DNA of 64,000 nt from Ruminococcus sp. (GTDB lineage Bacteria > Bacillota > Clostridia > Oscillospirales > Ruminococcaceae): the NCBI GenBank assembly GCA_017519415.1, contig JAFWSI010000059.1, positions 1-64,000 of the forward strand, given 5' to 3'. The position numbers and the translations under genes are program-made. The notes under the pieces are model-generated. The model saw only the letters and a list, made by a program, of their open reading frames with translations. It made no database searches and had not been told where the DNA came from. This document shows, one piece after another, positions 52,019 to 60,809 of this stretch. How positions within the stretch are numbered: the stretch's first letter is position 1; each line of letters opens with the position of its first letter.

Positions 52019-52945
52019 TTATTTCAGCCTGTTTTTGAATACATCGCGCATTATCAGAACCTTATCAATGGCTTCTTCGATAAGCGCATCATAGTTGCTG
52101 TGATCGTCGAAATTCAAGCCACTGATTTTATACAGTATCCTGCTTGCTTTTGCATTGTCTAATCTCTGCCAATCGACTTCAAAGCCAAGTTCCTTTTCAA
52201 TTTTTTCATGTTCTGCATATAGTTTGTCAAATAATTCTTTGTTAGAAGCAATATATAATTCAACGCCAATGTAAGAATCCTTATTCACAAGAGAAACACT
52301 AATACACGCCTGGCTTGTTCCGACAGCTATATTGTACCAACTTATAGAACTTGCTTTATGGATTGCAAATGGTTTGTTGCGCTCAACCACATGGTCGTTA
52401 AAGAGAGTCCAGAATTCAAGCCTTTCTGATTGGCTTTTATTCATTGTTTCAGATGATTTATTTATCTTTGATTCTTTAATGAAGTCATTTGGTTGCTCAA
52501 CAACATCAAACATTGGCGCAGGATCTGAATTACCGATTTTATAAGCATGAAGTTCAATCAGGAAGAAGTTTATGTCCTTGGACGTGTTATTATTAAGCCA
52601 CTCGATAGCGCTTCTGTGCTCGTCTCTTGCTTCCTTGACTATCCATACAATGACCTTTGCATCTAAACCTGAAGCATAGGTTATTATCTTGCCGAGATGG
52701 TCGTGGTTGGAGTTTTCAAGCTGATTTTCGATAATGACCTTAGTGCCTGTGGTTTCATCAACGGCAACAATATCACATCTGTATGCTCCCACATACGCTT
52801 CTGTATTTATATCAACAAGAGTCAATCCCAACTTTTCGTTCAGCAATTCGATGTTTTCATCTTTGGCAAGCCAAGCGGAAAAGTCATACTGCTCATGCTT
52901 CCATAACTCCCTTATATTGACTTCCTGCAATTTACCAATTTTCAT
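52019..52945 (-). CDS. DUF4268-like nuclease-fold protein
   Basis: Protein of 308 residues. The N-terminal half has a PD-(D/E)XK-like core: YRCDIVAVDETTGTKVIIENQ gives the Asp and Glu-Asn-Gln arrangement, followed by HLGKIITYASGLDAKVIVWI. The C-terminal half (ERLEFWTLFNDHV onward) matches the DUF4268 region. Such proteins often sit in accessory or defence islands, and I infer DNA binding or cleavage without proof. It is AT-richer than folC or the SDR gene, and lies just after a GTAGGGG repeat arm (52988-53010), all signs of insertion. Its stop overlaps the folC ribosome site. Confidence 0.75.
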   Translation of the reverse strand: MKIGKLQEVNIRELWKHEQYDFSAWLAKDENIELLNEKLGLTLVDINTEAYVGAYRCDIVAVDETTGTKVIIENQLENSNHDHLGKIITYASGLDAKVIVWIVKEARDEHRSAIEWLNNNTSKDINFFLIELHAYKIGNSDPAPMFDVVEQPNDFIKESKINKSSETMNKSQSERLEFWTLFNDHVVERNKPFAIHKASSISWYNIAVGTSQACISVSLVNKDSYIGVELYIASNKELFDKLYAEHEKIEKELGFEVDWQRLDNAKASRILYKISGLNFDDHSNYDALIEEAIDKVLIMRDVFKNRLK

Positions 52946-52987
52946 TTTTCTGCCCCTCCATATTACAAATTATGTTTAATATCATCA

Positions 52988-53010
52988 GGGCGGCGGAACG
53001 CCGCCCCTAC
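52988..53010. repeat. Dispersed GTAGGGG element, single-arm copy
   Basis: GGGCGGCG-GAA-CGCCGCCC hairpin followed by CTAC; the reverse complement begins GTAGGGG as in the arms at 19688 and 24454. The partner arm is missing. Confidence 0.65.
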
Positions 53011-53058
53011 ACAGGTATACGTACCGCAGAGGCGCTTGACAGCACCCCATAAGTCATA

Positions 53059-53802
53059 TTAATACACTCCTGCCTGCTTTTCAGCCTTTGCAACGGCGTC
53101 CTCAAGGGTCATGCCTGTAAACTCCTGTGCCGAGAAGATACGTCCGCACTTCTTGTCGTCAATGAAAGCTCCTACGAGTATTCCCGGAAGAGCGCTCTCG
53201 GGAGAATTGGGAGCCTTTGGACCGCCAAGGTCTGTTCTGCACCAGCCCGGATCTGTGAGGCTTAGAGTAACGTCCGTACCCTCGTAACACTTGCCCAGAT
53301 CGCGGGTCACCTTGTTGAGAGCAGCCTTGGCTGCGGAATAGCCTGCCTGCTCGGGTTCAAGGTCGATACCGCTGGTGGTGTTTACGATGCGTCCGAAGCC
53401 GCGCTCCTTCATCCGGGGAAGGAAATGATAGCATATCATCATGGGAGCGGTGGTGTTTATCCTGAAGCTTATGTCGTAGTCCGAGGCGGGAGTTGCGAGA
53501 TAGTCCGTTCTGTAGGCTATCTGAAGTCCTGCATTGTTGAGGATGATGTCAGGCTTTGTGCCCTTTTCGTCGATAGCCATGCACATTGCCTCTACCTGTT
53601 CCATGTCGGAAAGCTCTGCTGTCACAATGTAAGCGTCAACGCCCAGAGCCTTTACCTCGCTGAGGACTTTTGCACAGTGCTCCTCCGTTCTGCTGTGAAG
53701 AACGAGATTACAGCCCAGCTTAGCCATATATATAGCCGAAAGATAGCCGAGACCGCGGCTTGCTCCTGTAATGAGCGCCCATCTTCCTTTTACGTTTACC
53801 AT
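53059..53802 (-). CDS. Short-chain dehydrogenase/reductase
   Basis: NAD(P)-dependent oxidoreductase, 247 residues, classical SDR length. Cofactor motif TGASRGLG, ILNNAGLQ, catalytic YSAAK with preceding Ser in NTTSGID, and DPGWCRTDLGG. The end is a family-typical GMTLEDAVAKAEKQ. The start at 53802 follows GGAGGAAG; the longer frame to 53886 overlaps the upstream gene. Lies 62 bases after the Dabb gene with a hairpin between. Substrate unknown. Confidence 0.9.
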   Translation of the reverse strand: MVNVKGRWALITGASRGLGYLSAIYMAKLGCNLVLHSRTEEHCAKVLSEVKALGVDAYIVTAELSDMEQVEAMCMAIDEKGTKPDIILNNAGLQIAYRTDYLATPASDYDISFRINTTAPMMICYHFLPRMKERGFGRIVNTTSGIDLEPEQAGYSAAKAALNKVTRDLGKCYEGTDVTLSLTDPGWCRTDLGGPKAPNSPESALPGILVGAFIDDKKCGRIFSAQEFTGMTLEDAVAKAEKQAGVY

Positions 53803-53834
53803 GTTTTCTTCCTCCGATTTGTTGTTATATGAGA

Positions 53835-53858
53835 TTCTCCCGCCGCGAGACGGGAGAA
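53835..53858. other. Hairpin between the Dabb and SDR genes
   Basis: Perfect 8-bp stem TTCTCCCG / CGGGAGAA with an 8-base loop and no T-run. It may set relative expression or mRNA stability inside the transcript. Confidence 0.4.
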
Positions 53859-53864
53859 ATTTCA

Positions 53865-54167
53865 TCAGTATTCGTAGTCGATACAAGCTCTGTCGGACTT
53901 GACACCGCTTATGAATTTGCCGAACTCAAGATGTGCGGGATGGACCTGATATGCGTTAAGGTCGTCGATAGTGTCGAAATCGCAGAGAAGTGAGATAGTG
54001 TAGTTGCTCACGGGAGCGTCCTTGGAGTTGATGACTACTTCGCCCTTTTTCAGCTCCTTTACATTGGCAATAACGTTATCGAAGCGCTTCTGAGCTTCGA
54101 GAGCATTTTCGTACTCGCTCCTGCCGTCAGCGTCCTTTAATTTGAACATTACGATGTGTTTTATCAT
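53865..54167 (-). CDS. Dabb (stress-responsive alpha/beta barrel) protein
   Basis: Small soluble protein of 100 residues matching the Dabb family: MIKHIVMFKLKD at the start, then VNSKDAPVSNYTISLLCDFD-like core and AYQVHPAHLEFGKFI. The dimeric ferredoxin-like barrel occurs in stress proteins and some cyclases; the function of stand-alone forms is unclear. AAAGAGG lies before the start at 54167. It is read with the GNAT gene upstream and the SDR gene downstream. Confidence 0.88.
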   Translation of the reverse strand: MIKHIVMFKLKDADGRSEYENALEAQKRFDNVIANVKELKKGEVVINSKDAPVSNYTISLLCDFDTIDDLNAYQVHPAHLEFGKFISGVKSDRACIDYEY

Positions 54168-54189
54168 TGTAATTACCTCTTTCATTGAA

Positions 54190-54224
54190 GTTGTTAGTTT
54201 TTAGTGCTTAGTGATTAGTTTAAA
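54190..54224. repeat. Heptamer-period array (TTAGTNN type)
   Basis: GTTGTTA, GTTTTTA, GTGCTTA, GTGATTA, GTTTAAA: five 7-base units in the gap between the Dabb and GNAT genes, ending inside the last codons of the GNAT gene. Confidence 0.6.
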
Positions 54225-54711
54225 GCTCAAAAATTTTGGCTTTGAAGGTCTTTTTGCCGTCATAGCTCGTGTACTCGCCGTATCCTTTGAACACAAGTCC
54301 GCATTTCTCGATTACGCGGGCGGAGGCGGTATTCTCCACGGCGCACTCAGACCTGAGACGGATATCTCTGTACTTGCTGCGGACGTATTCTATCATAGCC
54401 TTTGAAGCCTCTGTAGCATAGCCCTTTCCCCAGCAGTCATAGCGGAGATTGTATCCGAACTCCCAGAAGCCGTCCTCAAGAAGCCTTATACCGCCCGAGC
54501 CTATGAGCTTTCTGTCGCTTTTTCGGACAAAGCCGAAAATATTCTCAGAGGGCTTGATACTTCTCAGCCATTCTTTTGTGGTCTCTATACTTTCATTGGT
54601 GGAGTATATCATGTATTTCGCCACTCTCTCGTCACCTGTCCACTCAAAGGCAGCTTCCGCATCGTCAATAGTCAGCGGACGGAGTATAAGGCGGTCAGTC
54701 TTTATTATCAT
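54220..54711 (-). CDS. GNAT N-acetyltransferase (RimJ/RimL type)
   Basis: Acetyl-CoA-dependent transferase, 163 residues. RimJ/RimL pattern: TDRLILRPLTIDDAEAAFEW near the start, FGYNLRYDCWGKGYATEASKAMIEY covering the acetyl-CoA loop, and NTASARVIEKCGLVFKGYGE at the end. Likely acetylates a protein N-terminus or a small amine. Its first 17 bases overlap the end of the upstream membrane protein gene, so translation is coupled. Its last codons lie in the heptamer array. Confidence 0.9.
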   Translation of the reverse strand: MIIKTDRLILRPLTIDDAEAAFEWTGDERVAKYMIYSTNESIETTKEWLRSIKPSENIFGFVRKSDRKLIGSGGIRLLEDGFWEFGYNLRYDCWGKGYATEASKAMIEYVRSKYRDIRLRSECAVENTASARVIEKCGLVFKGYGEYTSYDGKKTFKAKIFEL

Positions 54712-55567
54712 TGCTTACGGTAGCTGAAGCTTTTTCAGGATCATACCTGCGCTCAAACAGCATAAGCGGCATGAGAAGCAGCAGAATACTTATCAACCAC
54801 ATACTTGCACTGTAATAATCCAGACCGGAAAGATCGATCGCTGCGGTATTGCCGTTGAAAAAGCTGTAGGCCTGCGGATTTTCCGAGTTATGGATCCAAC
54901 TGACAAAGGCACGCATAATACGGAAAACAAAGGGTGTTAAAAGAACGGCTGCTTCGCCTGCTATTCCTTTGGCATCCCGGCGGCTCGCTCCTGCATACAT
55001 GAAGCAGGGGAGAAGAATAATGATCGCTGCGGTATAGTTGAACGGATTGATCTTATGAATTATAACAGCCAGAATGTCAAGCATTATGTAAGTATAGATC
55101 AGCAGTTTCTTTCCTGACTTCCATTCTATCTTTCTGCACATTGTGAGCAGAGCGGCTGCTGCCCCGACAATGACAATAAGGAACGATAAGAAAAACGAAA
55201 TATAAGTCAGAGCAGTTTCCGAAGAACTGTAATTCTTATTTTCAAACTCTCTGAAAGAACTGTTGAAAAAGCGCCTTATTATATTGAGAAGGCCCGATGA
55301 AAAGACTGAATATAATACAGCTGTGACAAGGAGCCCGATCTTTGCCCAGCTCTTGTCGTATTTCCGGGTAATGATAAGCAGACCGATAAATAACGGGCAA
55401 AGGTGTTGCAGAGCTTCCAAGAAAAAGTAGGGAAGCCCTTTTGCATCAATACCGCTGTTTGCCGGGAAAAAAAGCCTGAATGTAGTCTTAATGGAGCTGA
55501 ATGCTGAAAACAAAAGGATCATTCCGACGATCATATCGAAAATCCTTACTCTTTTTTCTGTTGTCAT
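54695..55567 (-). CDS. Polytopic membrane protein of unknown function (paralogue 1)
   Basis: Membrane protein of 290 residues with about seven or eight hydrophobic helices. Not matched to a known family by eye. The C-terminal part (IIILLPCFMYAGASRRDAKG and LLLLMPLMLFERRYDPE) corresponds to similar motifs in the 55813-56583 protein (LVLIPCFMYDTKYKSSK and LLLLIPMTVFDRLV), so the two are related. A two-hairpin leader element (55606-55664) precedes it. The downstream GNAT gene overlaps its end. Confidence 0.75.
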   Translation of the reverse strand: MTTEKRVRIFDMIVGMILLFSAFSSIKTTFRLFFPANSGIDAKGLPYFFLEALQHLCPLFIGLLIITRKYDKSWAKIGLLVTAVLYSVFSSGLLNIIRRFFNSSFREFENKNYSSSETALTYISFFLSFLIVIVGAAAALLTMCRKIEWKSGKKLLIYTYIMLDILAVIIHKINPFNYTAAIIILLPCFMYAGASRRDAKGIAGEAAVLLTPFVFRIMRAFVSWIHNSENPQAYSFFNGNTAAIDLSGLDYYSASMWLISILLLLMPLMLFERRYDPEKASATVSNDNKD

Positions 55568-55605
55568 AATTGATCTTCTTTCTGTTTGGATACCAAACGT
55601 TACGA

Positions 55606-55664
55606 TCAGTGTTCCCTCAATAACCGTCTTACGGCGGTTATTTGCCTGAACCCTGTTCCGGTGT
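55606..55664 (-). ncRNA. Two-hairpin leader element, copy B
   Basis: On the minus strand: GGAACAGGGTTC hairpin, then AATAACCGCC-GTAA-GACGGTTATT and ACACTGA, the same plan as copy A at 45655-45712. It ends 39 bases before the start of the membrane protein gene. Confidence 0.6.
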
Positions 55665-55708
55665 GTGATTATTATGTCAGGCTCATTTTGTCATTAAAGA
55701 CAGAACAA

Positions 55709-55784
55709 GGTGCAGGAAAAAAGCAATGATGTTAGCTTTTTCTTGCACCCATTCAGCTTAAAAACCGGCGCAAAGCCGGTTTTC
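55709..55784. terminator. Hairpin pair after the 55813-56583 gene
   Basis: AAAACCGGC / GCCGGTTTT (55761-55783) with T-run on the minus strand is the terminator. A second, longer stem GGTGCAGGAAAAAAGC / GCTTTTTCTTGCACC (55709-55749) follows downstream. Confidence 0.7.
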
Positions 55785-55812
55785 AGTTATTGAGCGGACA
55801 TTTATGGAATTG

Positions 55813-56583
55813 TTATTCCTCCTCTGATCTTACGAGCCGGTCAAAGACCGTCATTGGTATCAGAAGAAGAAGAGCTGTGAATACGTAACGTCCGTAGTAA
55901 TAATAGCTGTCTATGAATTTTCCGTAAATATCGGTCATGAAAAGCTCCGAGCGCTGAAGGAAGGTCCAGACGGTTTCGGCAAGGGTTATGATTATATAGA
56001 AATAACCTGCCGTTCTTCCGATAAATGCCAGCTTTGACGACTTGTACTTTGTGTCATACATGAAGCAGGGTATAAGTACAAGGCACACAAGGAACAGCTC
56101 GGGACGGGGCATTATGATATTTGTCGCTGCCATGACCACGAACAGAATGAACAGGTATATTGACAGGAGCGGACGTTCCTTCCACCTGAGGATACCGAAG
56201 GCCATCAGCAGAGCCACCAGACAGGCGACGCCCTTGATGACAGTGGTTATTGTGAACGGAAGTCCCACAAAGCTGCGGAGAAGCAGTCTTTCGGGAGTTG
56301 ATACCCTGTGGGAATGATCGCTGATGCACAGGAATGTTATGAGTATCATAAATCCCGTCATGGCGCAGAGCGTATATTTCTTTGAGCGTGTTCTGTAGTT
56401 GCGGAATATAAGTAGTATTCCGAGGAGTGCTGTAACTATTATCTGTAAGAAGTAGTGTGTTCCGCCTTCGGTGCTGGTATCGCGAAGTCCCGGCATCATG
56501 CCGTTTACGAAGCTGTACATTATAAGGGAACAGCCTAAGATTATTTCAAATATCCTGTTTTTTCTGTTTACGAGTTCGTTCAT
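55813..56583 (-). CDS. Polytopic membrane protein of unknown function (paralogue 2)
   Basis: Membrane protein of 256 residues with about seven helices. Its start codon overlaps the pyk stop (ATGA), so it is translationally coupled to pyruvate kinase. Shared C-terminal motifs (LIPCFMYDTKYKSSK, LLLLIPMTVFDR) link it to the protein at 54695-55567. No transporter or enzyme signature is seen. The gene ends before a terminator at 55761-55783. Confidence 0.75.
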   Translation of the reverse strand: MNELVNRKNRIFEIILGCSLIMYSFVNGMMPGLRDTSTEGGTHYFLQIIVTALLGILLIFRNYRTRSKKYTLCAMTGFMILITFLCISDHSHRVSTPERLLLRSFVGLPFTITTVIKGVACLVALLMAFGILRWKERPLLSIYLFILFVVMAATNIIMPRPELFLVCLVLIPCFMYDTKYKSSKLAFIGRTAGYFYIIITLAETVWTFLQRSELFMTDIYGKFIDSYYYYGRYVFTALLLLIPMTVFDRLVRSEEE

Positions 56584-58004
56584 TTGCCAATTTTCTCAAC
56601 TTTCATAAGGTTAGTGGTACCCGATACGCCGAGGGGGACTCCCGCGGTGATCGCAACAAGATCGCCGTCCTCCACAAGTCTGTGGGACTCGGCAGCTTCC
56701 ACTGCCGCAGCAAATAGGTCATCGGTGTTGGTCTTTTCGTCGATGATGAAGGGGATAACGCCCCAGCTCATATTCATCTGACGGCATACCACCTCGCTCA
56801 TGGTGCAGCTGATAATGGGACATCCGGGACGGTACTTGGAAATAAGCCGGGCAGTCTGTCCGCCCAGTGATACAGTGATGATAGCTCTGGCGTTGAGGTC
56901 GTGGGCAGTTGTTACGGTAGCATGAGCGATAGCCTCGGCAACGCTGCCGTTCTGTTCGGCGCGTCTTGAGGAGAACCGCGCCTTGTAGTTTATATTGTTC
57001 TCGGTAGTTTCGGCAATGAGAGCCATAGTCTTTACCGCCTCTACGGGATATGCTCCCGCAGCTGTTTCTCCCGACAGCATGATAGCGCTGGTGCCGTCGT
57101 AAAGCGCATTGGCAACGTCGGTTATCTCAGCACGGGTAGGTCTGGGATTGGTTATCATGGACTCCAGCATCTGTGTGGCCGTGATGACCTGTTTTCCGGC
57201 ATTATATCCTTTCTTGATAAGGGATTTCTGTATGGCGGGTATCTGCTCGAAGGGTATCTCCACGCCCATGTCACCGCGGGCGACCATGATACCGTCGGCA
57301 GCCTCAAGTATCTCGTCGATATTCTCCACGCCGTCGGTGTTCTCGATCTTGGCTATTATTCTTACGTCGAACCAGCCGAGACTCTGGGTGAATTTTCTCA
57401 GGTAGTTTATATCAGCCGCAGTCCTTACGAAGCTGGCGGCAATAAAGTCAAAGCCCATTTTCGAGCCGAATTCCAGATCGTCCATATCCCTTTCGCTGAG
57501 ATACGGCATGGAGAGCTTTACTCCCGGAACGTTTATGCCTTTGTTATTTGAAAGAGTGCCGCCGTGAACTACACGACAGACTATCTCGCTGGTAGTTACC
57601 TTTTCGGCAATGAGCTCTATAACGCCGTCATTTATGAGTATCCTCGTACCCATGCTGACGTCGCGGGGGAGCTTTTTGAAGCTTATGCTTCCCACCTTGT
57701 CGTCGCAGAGCACGTCCTCGGTGGTAAGTGTATAGGTGTCGCCGTCGTGTATCTCTACCGGCTTGTCGTCAACGAATCTGCCGAGACGTATCTCGGGTCC
57801 CTTTGTGTCGAGAAGAGTCGCAATGGGGAGATCCAGCTCGCTGCGGAGCTTTTCGATCACACGGAAGCGCTTTTCATGGGTCTCGTAATCTCCGTGGGAG
57901 AAATTGAACCGCGCGACGTTCATGCCTGCCAGCATGAGCTCACGCATTGTGTTTTCATCGTCAGTTGCGGGACCGATGGTGCATACTATCTTGGTTTTTC
58001 TCAT
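56580..58004 (-). CDS. pyk: Pyruvate kinase
   Basis: Last step of glycolysis: phosphoenolpyruvate plus ADP to pyruvate plus ATP. The 474 residues are the usual length of the short form without an extra C-terminal PEP-utiliser domain. Visible: MRKTKIVCTIGPATDD, ARFNFSHGDYETH, the IAKIENTDGVENIDEI catalytic Lys/Glu region, MVARGDMGVEIPFEQIP and SGETAAGAYPVEAVKTM. The start has AAGGAGAAATACC. It follows pcrA by 19 bases and precedes a membrane protein by 4-base overlap. Confidence 0.95.
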   Translation of the reverse strand: MRKTKIVCTIGPATDDENTMRELMLAGMNVARFNFSHGDYETHEKRFRVIEKLRSELDLPIATLLDTKGPEIRLGRFVDDKPVEIHDGDTYTLTTEDVLCDDKVGSISFKKLPRDVSMGTRILINDGVIELIAEKVTTSEIVCRVVHGGTLSNNKGINVPGVKLSMPYLSERDMDDLEFGSKMGFDFIAASFVRTAADINYLRKFTQSLGWFDVRIIAKIENTDGVENIDEILEAADGIMVARGDMGVEIPFEQIPAIQKSLIKKGYNAGKQVITATQMLESMITNPRPTRAEITDVANALYDGTSAIMLSGETAAGAYPVEAVKTMALIAETTENNINYKARFSSRRAEQNGSVAEAIAHATVTTAHDLNARAIITVSLGGQTARLISKYRPGCPIISCTMSEVVCRQMNMSWGVIPFIIDEKTNTDDLFAAAVEAAESHRLVEDGDLVAITAGVPLGVSGTTNLMKVEKIGK

Positions 58005-58023
58005 GGTATTTCTCCTTGTATGA

Positions 58024-60384
58024 TCAGAGCTTTTTCAGCTTGGCGTAATTTGCCATTATCTTCTTTGTTCCCACTTTTTCAAAGGCTATTTCCAGCATGG
58101 AGTCGTTTGCCATAGGCTTTACGGATACTATTGTGCCCTCGCCGAATATGCTGTGCGAAACTCTTTCGCCCGGAGCATAGGACACTTCCTCCTTGGGAGC
58201 GCCTGAGGCGGGTTTCTTGCTTCTTGCCAGCTGCTGCTGCAATGTAGCCGAGCGCACCTCTGTCACGGATTTGCTGCTCTCCTCGAGCTGCTGCTTCATA
58301 GCGGCGGCGTTGTCGTGCTTTTCCACCAGCTCGCTGCCTATCTCGCGCATAAAGCGGGAGGTGACATTGTGCTGTGTCTGACCGAAGAGCATACGCTGTC
58401 TTGCATTTGCAAGGTAGAGGCGCTTTTTGGCGCGGGTTATGGCAACGTAGGCAAGACGTCTTTCTTCCTCCATGTCGTCCTCGCTGTCGAAGGAGCGTGA
58501 GCTTGGGAAGATACCGTCGTCCATGCCTATCACGAATATGTTCTCGTATTCCAGTCCCTTGGCGGAGTGTATGGTCATAAGCGTGACCTTATCGTCAGAG
58601 CCGTCGTCGCGGTCCGCCTCGGTATAAAGGGCGACCTCCTCAAGGAAACCGCCGAGAGATGGCTCCTCAGCCTGTTCCATGTACTGTACCATGGACGTGC
58701 GGAGCTCCTGCACGTTCTCGATCTTGACGTCTGCGTTCTCGAGAACCTTTAGGCTGTCCAGATAGCCTGTCTTGTCAAGGAGCACGTCGAGAAATTCGTC
58801 CAGAGGGAGCTCCCCGGACTTTTCCGTCAGGTACTCGAACATCTGATAAGCGCTTTTCAGCGCCGAGGTCTTCTTGGAAAGGGGGGCGTACTCGTCGCAG
58901 TTCTTAAGGACCTCGAAGGGCGATATTTTAAGGTCGCGGCTGATGTCCTCGATGACTGCCAGCGTTGAGTCGCCTATGCCGCGCTTGGGCTCGTTGATTA
59001 TACGCCTGAAGCGGAGCATATCGTTATGGTTGTTTATGAAGCTTAGGTAAGATGTAACGTCCTTGATCTCCTTGCGGTCGTAGAAACGCATACCGCCGTA
59101 CACCCTGTAGGGTATGCCGTATTTCACCAGCATACGCTCTATCGAGTTGGACTGTGCGTTCATGCGGTAGAGCACCGCATTGTCGGAGTATCTTCCGGTC
59201 TCCTTGTATCTTTCAAGTATGGTGTCGGCAACGAACTGCGCCTCGTCGGTCTCATCCACCGCCTTGTACCAGTACACCTTGTCGCCCTGCTCGCCCGATG
59301 TCCAGAGGGACTTTTCCTTGCGGCTGCTGTTGTGGCTTATAACGGAGTTGGCTGCGTCGAGTATGGTCTGTGTGGAACGGTAATTCTGTTCGAGGCGTAC
59401 TACCTTTGCCCCCTCGAACTGCTCCTCGAAGCCGAGGATATTCTCGATATTGGCGCCGCGGAATTTGTATATGCTCTGGTCGTCGTCGCCCACTACGCAG
59501 AGGTTGCTGTGGCCTCCCGAAAGGAGGGATACGAGCCTGAACTGTACATGGTTGGTATCCTGATACTCATCTACCATTATATATCTGAAGCGGTCGCGGT
59601 ACTTCCCGAGAATCTCGGGGAACTGCTCGAACAGCTGTACCGTGAGCACAAGAATATCATCGAAATCAAGAGCGTTTGCAGCTTTCATTCTTTCCTGATA
59701 CAGAGCAAAGAGCTTGGAGATCATCTTTTTGCGGTAATCCTGCCCCGCTTCCTCTCTCAGCTCCTGAGGAGAGATCATCTTGTCCTTGGCGAAGCTTATC
59801 TCGCTGAGCACAGCCTTGGGAGCAAGCTGCTTTTCGGACACGTCCAGCTCGCCCATGACGTTCTTTATCATACGCTGACTGTCGTCCGAGTCATATATGG
59901 TGAAGTCCCTGCCGTAGCCGAGCGCCTCTATCTCGCTTCTGAGTATTCTTACGCAGGCGGAATGGAAGGTGGAGGCATGGATATTGAGGGCCTCCTCGCC
60001 AAGCATGGCGGAAAGTCTTTCTTTCAGCTCGCCCGCAGCCTTATTGGTAAAGGTTATGGCAAGGATGTTCCAGGGGCGTACAGGGTCAACGGCTACAATA
60101 TCCCGCAGGGTATCGAAGTCGTCGGTTTTGCCCTCGGCGTAGTCCTTAAGGAAGGCGATGTCCTCCTTGCTGCCCTTTCTTGACTTGTCAAAGTAGGCGT
60201 TGCCGAAGTTTATCATATTTGCGATACGGTTGACTATAACGGTAGTCTTTCCGCTTCCCGCACCCGCAAGCACCAGGACAGGACCGTTGACTGTGAACAC
60301 AGCCTCCTGCTGTGCCTCGTTCATACGGCTGAAGTATTTTTTCAATGCTGCCTGTTTTGCCGAATTGTATGATTTAATATCCAT
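58024..60384 (-). CDS. pcrA: ATP-dependent DNA helicase, UvrD/PcrA type
   Basis: 3'-5' DNA helicase of 786 residues for repair and replication restart. Motif I VLAGAGSGKTT, Ia ILAITFTNKAAGELK, II YIMVDEYQDTN, III GDDDQSIYKFRGA, IV LEQNYRSTQTIL, V TLMTIHSAKGLEYENIFV, VI EEERRLAYVAITRAKKRL. The C-terminal tail (YAPGERVSHSIFGEGTIVSV) is the Tudor-like region of PcrA. The start at 60384 follows GGAG by about 9 bases; a longer frame to 60471 has no ribosome site. It heads the pcrA-pyk-membrane protein run. Confidence 0.94.
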   Translation of the reverse strand: MDIKSYNSAKQAALKKYFSRMNEAQQEAVFTVNGPVLVLAGAGSGKTTVIVNRIANMINFGNAYFDKSRKGSKEDIAFLKDYAEGKTDDFDTLRDIVAVDPVRPWNILAITFTNKAAGELKERLSAMLGEEALNIHASTFHSACVRILRSEIEALGYGRDFTIYDSDDSQRMIKNVMGELDVSEKQLAPKAVLSEISFAKDKMISPQELREEAGQDYRKKMISKLFALYQERMKAANALDFDDILVLTVQLFEQFPEILGKYRDRFRYIMVDEYQDTNHVQFRLVSLLSGGHSNLCVVGDDDQSIYKFRGANIENILGFEEQFEGAKVVRLEQNYRSTQTILDAANSVISHNSSRKEKSLWTSGEQGDKVYWYKAVDETDEAQFVADTILERYKETGRYSDNAVLYRMNAQSNSIERMLVKYGIPYRVYGGMRFYDRKEIKDVTSYLSFINNHNDMLRFRRIINEPKRGIGDSTLAVIEDISRDLKISPFEVLKNCDEYAPLSKKTSALKSAYQMFEYLTEKSGELPLDEFLDVLLDKTGYLDSLKVLENADVKIENVQELRTSMVQYMEQAEEPSLGGFLEEVALYTEADRDDGSDDKVTLMTIHSAKGLEYENIFVIGMDDGIFPSSRSFDSEDDMEEERRLAYVAITRAKKRLYLANARQRMLFGQTQHNVTSRFMREIGSELVEKHDNAAAMKQQLEESSKSVTEVRSATLQQQLARSKKPASGAPKEEVSYAPGERVSHSIFGEGTIVSVKPMANDSMLEIAFEKVGTKKIMANYAKLKKL

Positions 60385-60491
60385 AAAATGATCTCCATAA
60401 CACGCTGTTGATATATTGTTAAAAGTATATTTGCCTATACTTATGGTAGAATATTCCTTCATTTCTGCCAATTTTTAAATTCACTAAGTAT

Positions 60492-60497
60492 ATTATA
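60492..60497 (-). promoter_or_regulatory. Extended -10 of pcrA
   Basis: Minus strand TGATATAAT gives an extended -10. The -35 (TTTTCA, 17 bases upstream) is poor. Confidence 0.5.
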
Positions 60498-60703
60498 TCA
60501 CATTTGTCAAGACTTGAAAAGACCTGGGAGGAAATTTTTTCAGTTTTTCGCCAAAAAAGCGTATACCTTTCTTTATTTTCCGTTTTATATATTAATATGT
60601 AGCGTAACCGTTTTATCTTCCTTGTTATTTTTCTGTAAGGAATTGTTACGGGATAAAAAGAAAATATAGACCGAATTGTCTTGAAATTGGCATTTCTCCG
60701 TTA

Positions 60704-60732
60704 TTGTAAATGACGTGGAACTGAGCTATAAT
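60704..60732 (+). promoter_or_regulatory. Promoter of the VWA lipoprotein gene
   Basis: TTGTAA (60704-60709), 17 bases, TATAAT (60727-60732). Confidence 0.65.
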
Positions 60733-60749
60733 AAAATCATGGAAAAGAG

Positions 60750-60793
60750 ATACGGCATATCGCCGTATGACGGAATTATGTCCGCAAGGACAT
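60750..60793 (+). promoter_or_regulatory. Double hairpin leader of the VWA gene
   Basis: ATACGGC-ATATC-GCCGTAT (60750-60768) and ATGTCC-GCAA-GGACAT (60778-60793), both perfect, stand just before the GGAGG ribosome site. Confidence 0.5.
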
Positions 60794-60809
60794 CAACGGA
60801 GGCGTTTTT

